Positions 1-12,867 are shown, counted from the first letter of the stretch. The stretch: 64,000 bases of DNA from Gyrodactylus bullatarudis (GCA_012064415.1 SSNU01000018.1:124001-188000), one strand, 5' to 3'. Numbers and translations: made by a program. Notes: a model not told the origin generated them from the sequence alone.

Positions 1-1916
1 ATATAAATAGTAGGTTGATATGAGATTGGAAGTTAGCTTTACATTAAGCGGTTCTTTAAAATTTTGTTCTCAAAGGTTTATTTTGACTTTTTGTTAGTTT
101 TTATCCATTTATTCAAATTAACGAATAAACAATCGAGTGTATAAACAATACTCTAATTTTTCTTTACAAATTTCTTTTTATACTCTGATTTTGAGAGTTC
201 TTTTGTTCATGTATCCAACAATTTAGCTGCAGACTTAACCACATCTTTTTTCAATTCGGTTTTATAAAAAATAACAAGTATTATTCTTCAAGCGTTAATC
301 TAACACATCATGTACATTGTACAATTTAGATATACAAGCATTCAGAAAATTTAACATGTCAGCAATCGTTCATGGAATCCTTACAAAAACATAACTGCTA
401 TTCAAAAGAGAGTTTATTTTAGTTACATCGTGACAAAAGAATTAGGCAGGCGAAATTCGATTTTTTCTTCTTTGAGAAGTATCAAGGAGAATGTAAAGCT
501 TCTTTGATGTGTAAAAAGTATTTGATTCAGTAAATAATTACAAAATCCTTCAGCTTTTCATGTAGACTAATGTAATTGTAAATGTTTAGATATGAGTAAA
601 GAATGCTTTTTCTTGATTTATTCATCATTGAGAATTTAAAGTTTCTTTTTCATTAGATTCTAAACTCACAAGGAAATTTAGAGAAAACTAGCTTATATTC
701 AAGTGATAAAAGTTATATTTCGCCATAGTCTCTTCAGACTCTACCTCGGTAACATTTAATACTATGAAAAAAAATTTATGGCCTCCACTGGTCCATTTCA
801 AGGTTGTAAAGAGTTGTTTTAATATTTTTTATATTTATAAATCTTTTCATAAACTGATCTGTCGTTTTTCACTTCCTTACTATGATTGCAGGTTGGGTTA
901 TAATTGGATTTTTCATTAATTTCACTTTCAAATAGGCAATAGGTTTTCGTTTCAATAGGAGCTTGAAGGTTTTTGTTAAATTTTTCAGTGAATGAATATT
1001 GTTGAAGAGGATCGATCATTTCTTGTTTTCTATATGGAACGAAGTAGCTGTAAGAAAGCGTTCATCTTCCAATATTTTTAGTTTTCGGAGCTGAAATAGT
1101 CTTAGCGGATGCCAAAAACAAGAAATGAAAAAAATTGTTTGAAAACAAAATTTATTTGATAATTACGTGACTACTTATAAGTCCAAGTGAGATTTAATAC
1201 ATCATTGTTTTTAGTGTATGAATTCTTTCGACCGTTTTTCCAAATCTCAAGCTTTTTCATGTTTCTATTCACAATTAAAATGGCGAAAATGTAGCTCTGA
1301 GATCAGATGTCAACATTACATTAGTCAACTAAGACCAATGTTGTGTGTAGAAAATCTTTTAAAGCCCTAGAACGAAATGCCGGGTTATTTTTCACCCTAA
1401 CCTATCTTGAACCATCTGCTCGAAGACCTCTATTCTGGAGTTTGCAAACGATAGAATATGGATTTAGTAAAGCTATCAGATATGGTCAAAAAATATTAGA
1501 CGAATCTATATCTTGTTCCAGATTCTTTCTGATTTAATGGTTCCTTCGTTTTGATGAATGGATGGAATTAAAGCTGAAAGCAACGCGTTCTTAGTTCGAT
1601 TGGTTTATTTTATCTTGTCGGAAGGTATATGAAGCCTCTGATCAATTAACTGTTGATTAACAGCAAGTGACTTTCCCAGGTCTCTTGAAATATTTGGCTG
1701 TGAATATTAAGTATTTCTAGTTGGAACCCTTTCGTGAGGTTCGCCCTATATAGGGAGATCATTTAGAGTAGGAAATTCTCAGTTATTACGCAGGTCTCAA
1801 CAATATCACATAATCTATTCTATAATTCACGCTAAACAAATCCGAAAAATACCAAAAAGTCTCAAAGAGATATCTAAATTTGGATAAAATAACCAGGATT
1901 AGTAAAATTTGTTTTT

Positions 1917-1936
1917 CATCTACTTATTAGTAGATG
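1917..1936. repeat. CTACT-N4-AGTAG hairpin, copy 1
   Basis: Arms of 8 bp (CATCTACT and AGTAGATG) surround a TATT loop. On the minus strand, 21 bases containing CTACTAATAAGTAGATG match the hairpin near 33.87 kb. The function is unknown. It may be the end or core of a small mobile element. Confidence 0.6.
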
Positions 1937-2394
1937 AGAAATTTAATAGAAAATCGACTTTCTTAGATGGGGTCATATGAATCCTTATTGAATAGAATTT
2001 CCATTAGAATCTCATTTAGAATTGTCCTATATCAATTTTGAGTCTTTTTCTAGATTGGTTTTCTTATCGTCTCGATAGGGTTAATAAAGATTGAAAAAAG
2101 GAAAAATCAAGTGACGAAATCTCATTACTACGCTTTGGTCTGAAGAAAAACAAACCAGTTGTTTTACTCTCTTCAATATGTCAATGAAAACGGGTATAAT
2201 TAATAACTAAAACTCATATAAGAGGGTGTATTGGCACCCTTGAATCGAGGCTAAAAGGCGATCGCCAATGGCCATTTACTAGAATATATATTATTAGATA
2301 TATCACAATATATTTTTATTCTTCAATTGAAAGGCTTTGATAAATATTTCTCTGGGTGACCAGAGTATTCGGAAAAATTAGCTAATGATAATAT

Positions 2395-2885
2395 TTTTTC
2401 TAATCTAAAGCTAATTGATATGAAGTTGGGAATCAATAAATTTTAGAAAATTCTCGATTTATTATGAAAAATATGGTTATCTTTCAAATTTCGATTTGAA
2501 AGTGACAAGATTTTAGGATCAAAATTAGACAAGACATAATCTCATTATCGTTTGGGAGCTGAATTTCGATTTTTTATCATTTTCACTACTTGAAAATCAA
2601 TAAAATTCCGATAATTCAAATCCTTCGAAAAAGGTGGGACTTTCTTTTTTAATTCTGATTCTGAAAATCTCTTTTGGCCACACTCCCATTTTCATATTAA
2701 TAAAAATTTTCAGTTCAATGTTCGAAAAAATATGATTTTGGCCTCAAATCGAAATTCTTTTTTGAATGGTAAGCGTATGCAAGATAATTAGTATTCGAAA
2801 AAATCTTTAACATTTTCAAATTCTTGATGAAAAAATCGAGATTTCTGTAAAAATCATAGAATCCCAATTTCATATCAACCAACTA
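2395..2885. repeat. Degenerate fold-back repeat (family 1)
   Basis: The left end reads roughly CTAAAGCTAATTGATATGAA. The right end, read on the opposite strand, begins AGTTGGTTGATATGAA. The two are inverted relative to each other. The same terminal sequence recurs at 43.10, 43.57 and 44.32 kb, so this is probably an old copy of the fold-back family whose youngest member lies at 43,574-44,324. Internal sequence has diverged and the exact ends are uncertain. Confidence 0.45.
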
Positions 2886-3267
2886 CTAGGTATTTGGGAA
2901 AGTACAAGAAACCATGTGGATAGAAAAGAACATTTTCATGAATTATTGATTCTACAAAAGTTATTTAATCAATTTAATCAGGCTTATTGTTACTGTAATT
3001 CCTAAAGATTCTTTTTGTTATCATCTCAATATTTTGTTGCAGACTCTGTTTAATGAATACAATTTTACAAAAACTCAAGAATATGTCTTTTCCCGACTAC
3101 AGTATTTGAATCGGATAATAAAAGTAATTACAGTTAATTCTTTTCTTCAAATAGTCTAAGATTCAAAAAAAAGAAGAATTTTTTACTGGCATCTAGCATA
3201 CATAACACATTCTCAGAATTTGTTCATCCTTATTATAATTTATGAGTGGTGTAATTTGAAATTTCTA

Positions 3268-4556
3268 TCATGATTTGGTTGGATTTTCAACATGCCCAAT
3301 GAATAAGGGTACACCTTGGTTGGTCGTTATAGCAGCAAGGAAAGGATGATCTGCTCTAAACTTGTATTTATTTATTCTAGCGCAGAGGGGAATACATTTG
3401 ATGACTGTAGCAGCAGATGCTTCAACCCCTTCTTCGTTTAACTAAAATTTTAGGTTTTTTTATATTTAAATATATAGAGAGTATTGTTCGTATGACATAC
3501 TTCAAATGTTGCTTTGTGCATAATATTTGAAACCATGTGGTCTTCATTTGTAATGCCACTCAAACGAGCATTCAAAGTAAAGATTTGATTAACACCAAGG
3601 CTTCTCAGGCTATCAACTAGTGCAATGCTTGACTCCAGTTTGAATTTTGGTATCATCAAATCAACATTCACGTTCTGATAAGTCATATTATTCAGAAAGA
3701 CTTCATCAAAATTCTTCTTGGCATTCTCTTGATTAGTGAAAAGATCTTTAATGAGATTTTTGAGACCGGTGACCTCTTCCGGTAGCAAGAGCATGACGTA
3801 AAATGGACAATTCAAGAGTTCTTTTTTGATAACTTTTAGTTTGAGCTCTGGGAACTCTGCATAATACACTGATTTAGAACCTGTGAGATAAGGGACTTCG
3901 ACATTTGATCCGTTCATTAGATTAAAGTTTAGATGTGGACAGGAGCCGTCAAAACTATCTTTCCAGGCAGCTAGAGTAGTTTTTTTAATAATTCAATAGA
4001 TTATTACCTTTAAAATGCATTGCATTGATCAGAAATACTGATGCATCTTTTAGGGAATCAGCTTCAATCATATGCTGTATTTTACCATTTGTGGATTCAC
4101 AAATAAAATTATTCATTTCTTCGGCCCATTTTTCTATATTAGTTTGTAAATCAGGTGCCTAGATATAACACAAGAAATATTACATGAACTGCTTTCGAGT
4201 TAAAGAACTTCAAGCAAGCATTTTGATATTCTGGTTTGAGTGTCTCTTTTGAGTATATCGCAGAGGAGGAACTGAGTACACAGTCACCTTTGTTTGCTTG
4301 AAGGTTTCTAAAGTACTCTGACATATTGTTAGTCAACTCCTCAATACTATTGATTTGCATCAAGGATAGTAGCTCATCCAGTGAGGTATCTTGTGCTCCC
4401 AATGTCAGCAAACTTAGAGAGGTGTAAATACTTATTGGTCCGAGAACATGATTTTTATCAAGGTTTTCTTAATAAATAAAGATTAAGGTTTACATTACCT
4501 GGATCAACTGTTTTTCCATATAAAATACGAACGAATTCGCTGACTTTCGAGTGCAT
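3268..4556 (-). CDS. Serpin, intracellular type
   Basis: Serine protease inhibitor family member of 378 residues, the usual serpin length. Exons on the minus strand: 4499-4556, 4184-4467, 4008-4158, 3501-3970 and 3268-3441. All junctions are GT-AG and in phase, with introns of 31, 25, 37 and 59 nt. The reactive-loop hinge EEGVEASAAT matches the consensus of inhibitory serpins, and the C-terminal FRADHPFL motif follows. By the standard spacing P1 falls at a leucine in IPLC, suggesting a chymotrypsin-like or elastase-like target; this is inference. The N-terminus MHSKVSEF has no signal peptide, which suggests a cytosolic protein unless an upstream exon is missing. No neighbouring gene suggests a shared pathway. 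Family assignment is secure; the target protease is unknown. Confidence 0.88.
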
Positions 4557-5271
4557 ATTAGTTTAATGAATGAAATAGAAATCTACACAAGAAAGCATTT
4601 ATAAAAGAATTCAAAGATAAGAATTTTCTCATTGGTTAGTTGGATAGAACCAATCATAAGAGATTTGTCTGTTGCTAAAAATAAGTTTAAAAAACAAATA
4701 ACCAAAACTTTTGTTTGCCAAGAGCAAATTCTGGAGAACTTTTTTTAATTCAACATTTACATGAGAATTTCTTGTTCGTCAAGGGATATCATCAAGTTTA
4801 TCTAACTCATCTTAGTTAATCTAGCATGAAGTTTTTAATCTTATCGATCAAACATTAAAAATAAGTAAAACTGTGTTGATATTTGAGAATTAATTTTCAA
4901 AAGTTGTATCAAGAGGTTATTTCATCATCAATCAGTTAATGCACTCAACTACATAGTTGCATTTTGGGCCAGTGCAAAAGATAAAATTATATTTTGACAT
5001 TACTTACTACTAGTAACCCTTTTGAACTTTATTTTTATTTTTTGAAGTTTATGAGATCAGATCTCAGAGATCTACATCTATATGGTGCGTGTTTTATAGA
5101 ATAGAAATTTATGTATTTAAATTTACAGTAATGTTAAATATTTTATTGAAAATTTTTTTAAAAATTTGATTCAAATTCCCACTTTTGCACAAATTAAAGA
5201 CTAAAAGCACAGTTTCAAAACCACTTTTGTTTAGAATGTCACGAATTTTCTTAATTTAAGAAGCGCAAACT
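4557..5271. other. Intergenic, nothing recognised
   Basis: AT-rich spacer between the start of the serpin on the minus strand and the start of the BARD1-like gene on the plus strand. It presumably contains both promoters. I see no gene or repeat in it. Confidence 0.5.
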
Positions 5272-7492
5272 ATGCCCTACATAGAGACTGCCAATTGTGT
5301 CAGGGAGTTACTTGAAATACTTAAATGTGATAGTTGCAACAAAGCCTTACACCAACCTTATTCTCTTGGTGCGTGCGATCATATAATTTGCATCGAATGC
5401 TGTTCTGCTTCTAAATCAAAATCAAGAAAAACTTCAGCCAATGTTTGCCCTGTTTGTTCGTTATCTTTTCGACCAGCTGACGTTAAAATTCACTGTCAAT
5501 GGTCTTCTCTGGTTGTTTCAGCAAGAAAAATCATTAAATTGACAGATGGGGGAAATTATGATGAAAATTTAAAAACTATTGAAAGGTTATTATTGATTTA
5601 TATTTCTCGTCTATGAAATTTGAACCTTAATTTTTTCAGGCCGAAGCTAAATGACGAAAAGACAACAAAGCAAATATTAGACGAAGCTCAAACAAAAAAA
5701 ACTCTACGTCCTGTTCGTAAACCGAAGCGATTTTCAGATGAATCTCTGGATTCTACAATAATTGAATCGAAAAATTCCGAACCAAAATCAATTGATAGAA
5801 AATCAAGGAGTAAGAAGAAAGTTAATGCCAGAGGAGAAACTCTCCTACATCGAGCTGCAATTCGTAACAACGTAACCTTGGCTAAAGAACTTCTCTCTAA
5901 TAGCTGTGAAGTTGATCCTAAAGATTATGGAGGTTGGACGCCAATTCATGAAGCATCTGTCAAAGGCTACACTGAAATGGTCGAACTATTGTTGAGCTTT
6001 GGAGCTAATCCAAATATACCTGGAGGACCGAACCAAGAAACACCACTCTTTGAGGCCATACAGAATGGACATTTGACAACTATCAAAGCATTAGTTAAAC
6101 ATGGAGCTGATATATTAATTCCTAATGCCAACGGCTATAACTGCATTCAATTAATTGACAATATTTGCTTGTCTTTTGAAAATAATGATTGTACGTTTAT
6201 ATTCTAATTTTATTGTAAAAATTGACAACTAATTTAGTTATGATAGGCAAACCAAAACGACAATCAAAGATTCTCCCACCTCTAAAAGAATACGAAGAGA
6301 TTCAAAAGTTCATTCATGAGATCAGAAATAAGAATCCCTCTGATGGCAAAACAGCACGTTTAGATGGCTCATCAACCCTTACCAATACAATGGTCAATAG
6401 TAAATCCTCGATTATCAACTTTTTGGAAAAGTAAGTCGACTCGAAACTATTCCTCAATTGATGTTGAAAAGTAACACTATTGAACTTTAGGTCTCGTTCC
6501 AAGCCAGTGTTTCTTGCTAGCGGAATTAATAGAACACAAAAGACTCTGTTAAATAAAGTGGCCAGTATGCTGCATGCTATAGTTGTTAATAATTTTACTC
6601 CAGAAGTTACCCATCTTATAATTCAGGCTTCTCCCTTACCTCTCAGATCTGATTCCAAGGAGACTGATAAAACCTTGACTTGTCCGAGGACTCTCAAATT
6701 CTTGAATGCCATTTTATGCGTGAGTTTCTCGCCCCTCTTTATAAGTTCGAGACTTTAATCAATCAATATTCTTTAGGGATGCTGGATTGTTTCATTCGAG
6801 TGGATTGAGCACTCTGCTTACTTGAAAATGAAAGTGGAGGAAGAATGCTTTGAGATTACTTCATGTTCGAAATCAGCTCCAGATAGCCAAGCACCAATGA
6901 GAGCAAGAATATCTAAGGAATCTGGATCTCCTGGTTTATTTCATGGATATTCCATGTGTTTCATAGTAATTTTTTTAACTACTCAAAAGATTTCTATTAC
7001 TAAAAACTCAATTTTTAGGGTAACTTTGTCTATCCCTTGCCAACAAAAAATGAATTAATTGCGCTGGCTAAACAAGGTGGTGCTATCGTTCATCACCGGG
7101 AAGTTCATACACCTCAACGTTTGGCGGCGCTTGTCTCTGGTTTAGACGAGCCTATTTCAGCTAACGATACCACATTTTGCATTACAGCTGCTGTTAATGC
7201 TAATTCATCTTGGACTTTATCCGAAAATGGTCCCGGTAACTATTATCAGATGGCCAAAGATGCACTATTGTCCACAGAACCTGTTGATAAAAGATCTTTT
7301 ATTGTACTGCACGCTAAAGAGACTAGGGATGACCAGTTGATTGTACTTTGCACAGCTGCTATAAAATTGCTGTCTCCTCAAATCAATTCTCTTGGAGAGA
7401 TACCACCACCGCCAATACGTGTTATTAATGTCAACTGGCTGATGAACTGCATAGCTGACTTCAAAATATTGGATGGATCACATTTTAAATAA
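5272..7492 (+). CDS. BARD1: BARD1-like RING/ankyrin/tandem-BRCT protein
   Basis: Likely the BRCA1-partner E3 ubiquitin ligase subunit, acting in the nucleus in DNA double-strand-break repair. Six exons: 5272-5585, 5640-6190, 6238-6430, 6491-6719, 6777-6965 and 7019-7492. They join in frame to 649 residues; human BARD1 has 777. The N-terminal RING has ligands C19, C22, C35, H37, C40, C43, C59 and C62. A basic, serine-rich linker follows. Ankyrin repeats span about 170-285 (TLLHRAA, GWTPIHEAS). The first BRCT runs from about 353 and carries GCWIVSFEW. The second BRCT runs from about 475 to the end (LFHGYSMCF). This domain order is specific to BARD1. The protein is shorter than vertebrate BARD1 mainly in the linker. 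Introns are 47-60 nt. The stop lies 101 bp from the SmD1 stop on the other strand. Confidence 0.9.
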
Positions 7493-7593
7493 TGTACACA
7501 GAATTTTATGCAACTTAGAATATTATTTAAGAATATAAAATTTTTTATTTATATTAAAAATGCACTGTTTATGTACAATGACACATACAGGTT

Positions 7594-8017
7594 TTATCTG
7601 CGAGGAGGTCCACGACCACGTCCTCTGAATCCTCTGCCTCCGCGTCTCATTCCCCTACCGCCTCTTGGAGCTCTAGGCGGTCTCGGTTCACGACCAGGTT
7701 TTCTTTTTGGAGGGCCTTCGTCAATAAGTAGGGTTTCTAAAGGAATATTCTCTGGTAGTATAAAGTATCTAATCATGTTTCCTCTGAGACTCAATGTATC
7801 AAGATTGACTGGGTCCTTATTTTTTATCGTTAATTTGACATTCCTAAGATGAGTGTTCATAACCACATCTACTCCTGCGACAGTTCCGTGCACAACTGAA
7901 CCATTTTTGAGTTCAATAGTTACTGTCTCACGAGACAATTTCATGAGAAATCTATAAAATTAGATTCAATAAGAATAAAAGATTTTCGTTAACTTGGCCT
8001 TACCTAACTAGCTTCAT
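7594..8017 (-). CDS. SNRPD1: Small nuclear ribonucleoprotein Sm D1
   Basis: Core Sm protein of the spliceosomal U1, U2, U4 and U5 snRNPs, where it forms part of the heptameric ring on the snRNA. Two exons: 8004-8017, encoding only MKLVR in part, and 7594-7951, separated by a 52-nt intron. The product is 123 residues against about 119 in human. The [19 protein letters not shown] start, the Sm fold with MNTHLRNVK and the [12 protein letters not shown] segment are nearly invariant for SmD1. The C-terminus is an RG-rich tail ([14 protein letters not shown]), the substrate for symmetric arginine dimethylation in this family. The tiny first exon was found by the conserved N-terminus and a GTAAGG donor. 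It starts 119 bp from the divergent PLPP gene. Confidence 0.96.
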
Positions 8018-8136
8018 TGTCGTAAATTTAAACGGACAGTGAAAATTAAACAAAATATTTAAAATGTAACTTGTTATTCTTTAAAATTTAAATCAATTTT
8101 AATAACAATTCAAATAATTTCAGTTGATTAACTGAA
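8018..8136. promoter_or_regulatory. Shared divergent promoter region, SmD1 / PLPP
   Basis: This 119-bp gap separates two start codons on opposite strands and must hold both transcription starts. Just before the PLPP start an acceptor-like AATTTCAG ends at 8123, 13 nt upstream of the ATG. That suggests a 5'UTR intron or trans-splicing. No TATA position can be assigned with confidence in such AT-rich DNA. Confidence 0.4.
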
Positions 8137-9670
8137 ATGACTTCCAATGCCAAGCAAATTGCGTTGCGCGTTATATTAGATATACTTGGACTAATTCCAA
8201 GTAAATTCCATCCTTTACTTAAGTCGTTGCTGCTATGGCTGCCATAGAACATGGTAAAACATATAAACGCGGATATTTCAAGGATGATCAAAGCTTAATG
8301 CACCCATATCTTTCAAATACTGTACCATCTTGGACATTATGGGCGATAAATTTGCCCATTATTTTCTTCTTTGTAAATTCGATTTTTTATATTTTATTAA
8401 GATTATCCTATTTGAAGTTATAAATGGTTTTAGAGTAGGAATCAAAAAAAGATATCTCGGAATACCTAGAGTAGTTGTCATCATTTATCGATACATTTAT
8501 ACACTGCTTGTTGGATTTTGTATCACAGTCCTCATTACGACTATTGGAAAACAAACCGTCGGCCGTCTCCGACCTCATTTCTTCGATGTATGTGATCCTG
8601 AACCTTTGAGTACAGTTATGGAGTACGTAACTTTCTATGCGTGTAAAAGAACCGGAAATGATTACGAGCAAAAAGATATGATAAAATCTTTTCCGTCTGG
8701 TCATTCTTCAGTTGCAATGTACAATGCTTCCTTCTTAGTTTTCTATGTTTACTTGAGAAAGCCTACCAGAAGAGCCTATGTTGGGCTTTCCATGTTACTT
8801 CAAGTTGCAGCAATCGCTGTTGGAGTTTTTGTATGCGTCTCCAGAATATCTGACTACAAGCATCATTGGTCTGATGTTCTTGTTGGTGGCGTTCTTGGCA
8901 TCATCATCGCATATATTACAGTAAATTACTATTCCTTAAACTCTTTTATAGCCAAAAGTTATTAATTCAGTTTATTATACTCTGGTTGGTGTTGATGGAA
9001 GTGATCTTGAAGATGAACCAGATTATATGTTTAATAGAGGTGAGTCTTTTGAAGCAAAAAGAATTCTATTTATTTTATGATTTAAAATAGTACGCAAGAA
9101 AATATTCCTGAAATGATGTCAGTCTATAGAAACTAAATAATGGTACTTTACAAATTTTATATTTCTAGTTAAGCTATATTTATACAATGTATCTTAATTT
9201 TGATTTCAGCTTGTTATCTTACATTTGAATGTAATCTTAGTTTAATCAAAAGTATTTCCTAATTATTCAGTTTATTCCCCACCATTATTATACTATTCTT
9301 CATAGTTTTTTTCTCTATGAGAGATGATATCAGCAATTTTTTCAAGTGCAACTTGTGAAAAATAATAATAAACACACTATTAATTGATTATTGGTGCTAC
9401 ATAGTATAAAAATATTCAAAAATTGTACACAGTGAATTTATTGCGAAAAAGATGCTACTCAAAAGAGTAATTCGGTTAGTTCAACTTACCAACAATATTC
9501 TATAACTACTAGCCTCTCGAATCTTCTTCTTAAAGAATATTTTATAAAAGTTTACAGTGCATATTTAATAAGATTAAATCTAATAATAATAATATATCAT
9601 TTTAGCACCTGACAGATTGGAACGAATAAAAGATCGAGAGTACGTCTCAGTTAATCAAACAATTCAATAA
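8137..9670 (+). CDS. Lipid phosphate phosphatase A (PAP2 family)
   Basis: Integral membrane phospholipid phosphatase that dephosphorylates phosphatidate, lysophosphatidate and related lipids. Five exons: 8137-8200, 8224-8372, 8402-8920, 8952-9039 and 9606-9670, giving 294 residues (human PLPP1: 284). All three PAP2 motifs are intact: KQTVGRLRP at 121-129, PSGH at 169-172 with the catalytic His, and SR-x5-H-x3-D at 218-229 (SRISDYKHHWSD). Six hydrophobic segments fit the family topology. The first intron is only 23 nt; splicing it restores the conserved first membrane helix, while the longer alternative acceptor does not. Introns 2 and 3 are 29 and 31 nt; the last is 566 nt. A tandem paralogue follows at 10.4 kb. 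The acidic C-terminal tail has no family match. Confidence 0.92.
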
Positions 9671-10437
9671 AGACATTTTTCTTGATTTATCTATCACCAT
9701 CACTGTATCTTACTCGTAGTTTTACTCAATGTTTTATCTTAACGCTTTATATTATTCTCTTCAAAAATGTTAATTGTGCCTTTATTATTGAAAGTTGGAA
9801 AAATGACCGAAAATAGTTTTTTTATATCGCACTAAGGAAATAAAATACATTTTTGTTGAAAAATTATTTTGTCTTATTCAGAAACCAAGGAAATCAAGTC
9901 TCTCAAAACGAGAGAGGAACCCTTTTCTGTGAGTCCTCAACTCAAGGAGTTTATTTATTAATGTCTAACTAGTATCCTTGAATTCAGAAGATGATTTGAA
10001 TTGCAAGCCTGATTTTATTTGTGATCCCAAATAATTGTGCTATATCATCCTAGTGATGAGTCATTGATGAAAAATCAAATTTTATTTTGAAAAATTAATT
10101 TAATAATTTTGTCAGCTAATCAATAACCTATTATTTATTATTATCTGGAAATATTCATCAATATAAAACTATATCTTGATAAACGAATCAATTCTTAATT
10201 TTTCATACATCTTTATACAAGGCAGTGCTCGTTAATTATTATTCAACTTGAAATTCGATTGTCGAATACTTCAAGAATTCAAATTACTTGAAATTCAGGT
10301 AAATTTTTTACTGTAAAAATTAATTTCAAAATCAAATTTTGCGTTTCTCATTTGAAAAAAGACAATTTAAACAACGAAAATATTAGTATTGTTTCAGCTA
10401 AACAATATAATAACAAATATTTTAGTAGCTTTTTAAA
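9671..10437. other. Intergenic between PLPP paralogues
   Basis: AT-rich spacer of about 770 bp between the two phosphatase genes. It contains no recognisable coding exon or repeat. A possible acceptor (ATATTTTAG) ends at 10,425, 12 nt before the next ATG. Confidence 0.5.
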
Positions 10438-12547
10438 ATGATTGAAGCCGTCCTTTTGAAACGCGTTGCTGTAGATATATCATGTCTGCTTATTGGTAAA
10501 TAAATTTATGATTTTCAAGTAACTGGTGCAACTTTGGGAATAAACTTTTCTCCCGTATATATGCGTGGCTACTTTAAAGATGATGAATCTATCATGTTTC
10601 CTTACAAGTCAGACACAGTGCCTGAGTGGACTCTAGGAGTCATTAATTTGCCTGTTATAATGATATTTGTAATTCAAAATTCCGATATATCATTCAGATT
10701 CTCATATTTGAAATATTCGCAGCAAAAAAGATCAATTTCAAGGATAAGTATCATGGCTTTCTAAAGGTAATAAATAGCTAACAGAAATCATTCTTTTAGT
10801 TTGTTGTCTACTTTTATCGGTATTCTTTTGCCTTGTGTTTTGGTTTTGTTATTACCTTGTTCTTTGTGGTGATTGGGAAGCAAACTATCGGAAGACTTCG
10901 ACCGCATTTTTTCAGTGTTTGTGATCCCAAACCAATTGAAGAAATTAAAGCCTTCAAATATGTCATATCTTATGAATGTCAAAATACACTACTAGCGGAT
11001 AAACATGAAGATATGAACAAATCTTTTCCTTCTGGCCACTCAGCTGCAGCAATGTTCAATGCCTGTTTTCTAATCGATTATATTCGACGAAGAATTCCAA
11101 GTAAACGCTTATTCGTTCCACTGGGGACTCTATTACAAACTGTTGCATTTGGTTGTGGCTTTTGGGTATGCCTAACGAGAATTACTGATCACAAGCATCA
11201 TTGGTCAGATGTTCTATTTGGTGGTGTCTTAGGTACAATAATTGCCTTTGTAAATGTTAGTTTAATATTTATACATGGGATACATAATAATATTGTATAC
11301 TCAAAATTATTTTATCAAAATTAGCCTTATTTAGTCAACTTTGTTCACTATGAAAATTTACAAGATGAAGGTATCGATAATTCAAATGAATCAAGCAACA
11401 GTAAGTCACATCTTGTTTAATGCTAATGCTATCATTATTATTTTAATGAAAATTTATTTCGGTAGTTGAAGATAAGTTAATTTACTAGAAATAAAATTTT
11501 ATAGTTTAACAATAGACTGTTATGTTGTCATGGAAAGAATAAAATTTTAATGTCTACTGATTTTGTACAGAGAAGAATAGTTTGGATACTCAAGAGTAAG
11601 ACAATTATTTCTTCAGTTTTATTCTCAATCATCTAAATGTTGTAATTTAAATTTATTTTGGCAAAGAAATCCCAGTTCTCAGTTTTTATCTTGACTTAAT
11701 CCTATAACATGAATACACTCCATTGAATAGACTGAACCATAGACTATGTACTAAATAATAGGCTCGAATACACCTTACACCATGATCCCCCACTTTTAAG
11801 AACTCAAAGAAATCTAATTGGCTACGTGCAATAGGAGTACCAAGCCCAATTTTTCGCGGAACCTGAATCGAACTGCTACCCCCAGAACTATTGGAATTAG
11901 GTAGAAAATCTTGTAATTTTTCATCATAACACCTTTTATAACTAGGACTGTAATTTGGCTAATTTTTTTTAACAAATTCTCACTATTATTTCAGATAAAA
12001 TTCACAATTCTTATTGATAGATTAATTTTGGCTAATTTTGGCCAGAAAATGCTGGATTTTTTGATATTTTTCATGTATTATAATTTCATACGTCAAAATT
12101 CTGCCCTAAAATTGTATCATGCAAAAAAATTAGATATATCCAGATCTACAATTTGCTTCACTTCCTAGTGAAAATATTATCATCTACTTTAAAAGAACTT
12201 GATAGATTTTTGAGATCATCCAGTTTTATGAATTTGATCAGAAAAATTTATTCATAAGCCTAAATTTATTAGTTGAAAGATGTTTTTAGCACTAATTTTA
12301 TTTCCCACAAAATTTTTGAATAATTTATTAACCATGTTTTCATAAAAACCATTCAATTTGATGAAATTAAACTAATGAAATTATTCTAATCATATTATTT
12401 ATGTTAATAATTAGGGCGAAGAAGACTGAGTCAATGAGAAAAATTAACAAGAAAAAGAATCCACCACCAAAGAGCATCAAGAGGAATTCTCAAGCTCCTC
12501 AGGATAGTACAGGAAAGGATCCAGAACCGATTTCAATAGATGATTAG
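10438..12547 (+). CDS. Lipid phosphate phosphatase B (PAP2 family)
   Basis: Paralogue of the preceding gene with the same predicted reaction on membrane lipid phosphates. Seven exons: 10438-10495, 10520-10668, 10698-10766, 10800-11255, 11325-11400, 11571-11595 and 12415-12547, all in phase, giving 321 residues. Exon 2 is 149 nt in both paralogues, and both reach codon 244 at the end of the PAP2 core. The third motif region is intact (SFPSGHSA and TRITDHKHHWSDV), but the usual Ser of the SR pair is Thr. The first motif KQTIGRLRP is intact. This copy has one extra 33-nt intron inside the core and a different C-terminus that is lysine-rich and then acidic. Its last exon is joined by an 819-nt intron, so that tail is less certain than the core. 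The two genes look like an old tandem duplication. Confidence 0.9.
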
Positions 12548-12867
12548 TCATTAAAAATGACTGATTATATCACAAAAAAAGAGAAACTCATTCTAAAAAA
12601 TTATAAATTTGCGCATTTCTAAAACTCTGTCATTGAAGAAAGATTTCTAAAATATATATCATAATTTGAAAGATTACAGAATATATTATAAATCATAATA
12701 AAAATTTTTAAGAATCTAATATTTTTAACCTCATAATTAAAATAAATTTCACAGACTGATGGATAAATTTTATCAATTGGTAGATTGAAATCAAAATAAA
12801 ATATATCTTGTTCCGGAATCAGGAGCATCCTGATGTAATAATGGTCAATTTTCTTACTCAAAAACAA

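Larger units (their letters stand above)
1..3267. other. Gene-poor left flank
   Basis: I see no convincing coding gene here. Short open frames around 819-1019 (-) and 1343-1537 (+) have no recognisable domain and no plausible splice partners. The stretch holds a 20-bp hairpin at 1917-1936 and a degenerate fold-back repeat at about 2395-2885. A sequence near positions 8-30 resembles the end of the same repeat, so another copy may begin left of the window. The rest is AT-rich sequence with nothing I can name. Confidence 0.6.

Noticed and set aside
819..1537. Short open frames on both strands in the left flank
   Set aside because: No domain, no ATG with context for the plus-strand one, no splice partners; expected by chance at this length.
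1744..1755. Perfect 12-bp palindrome CCCTATATAGGG
   Set aside because: Striking base composition but single occurrence with no repeat or gene context; could be chance.
7508..7852. Proline/arginine-rich plus-strand frame
   Set aside because: It is the antisense reading of the RG-rich SmD1 tail.
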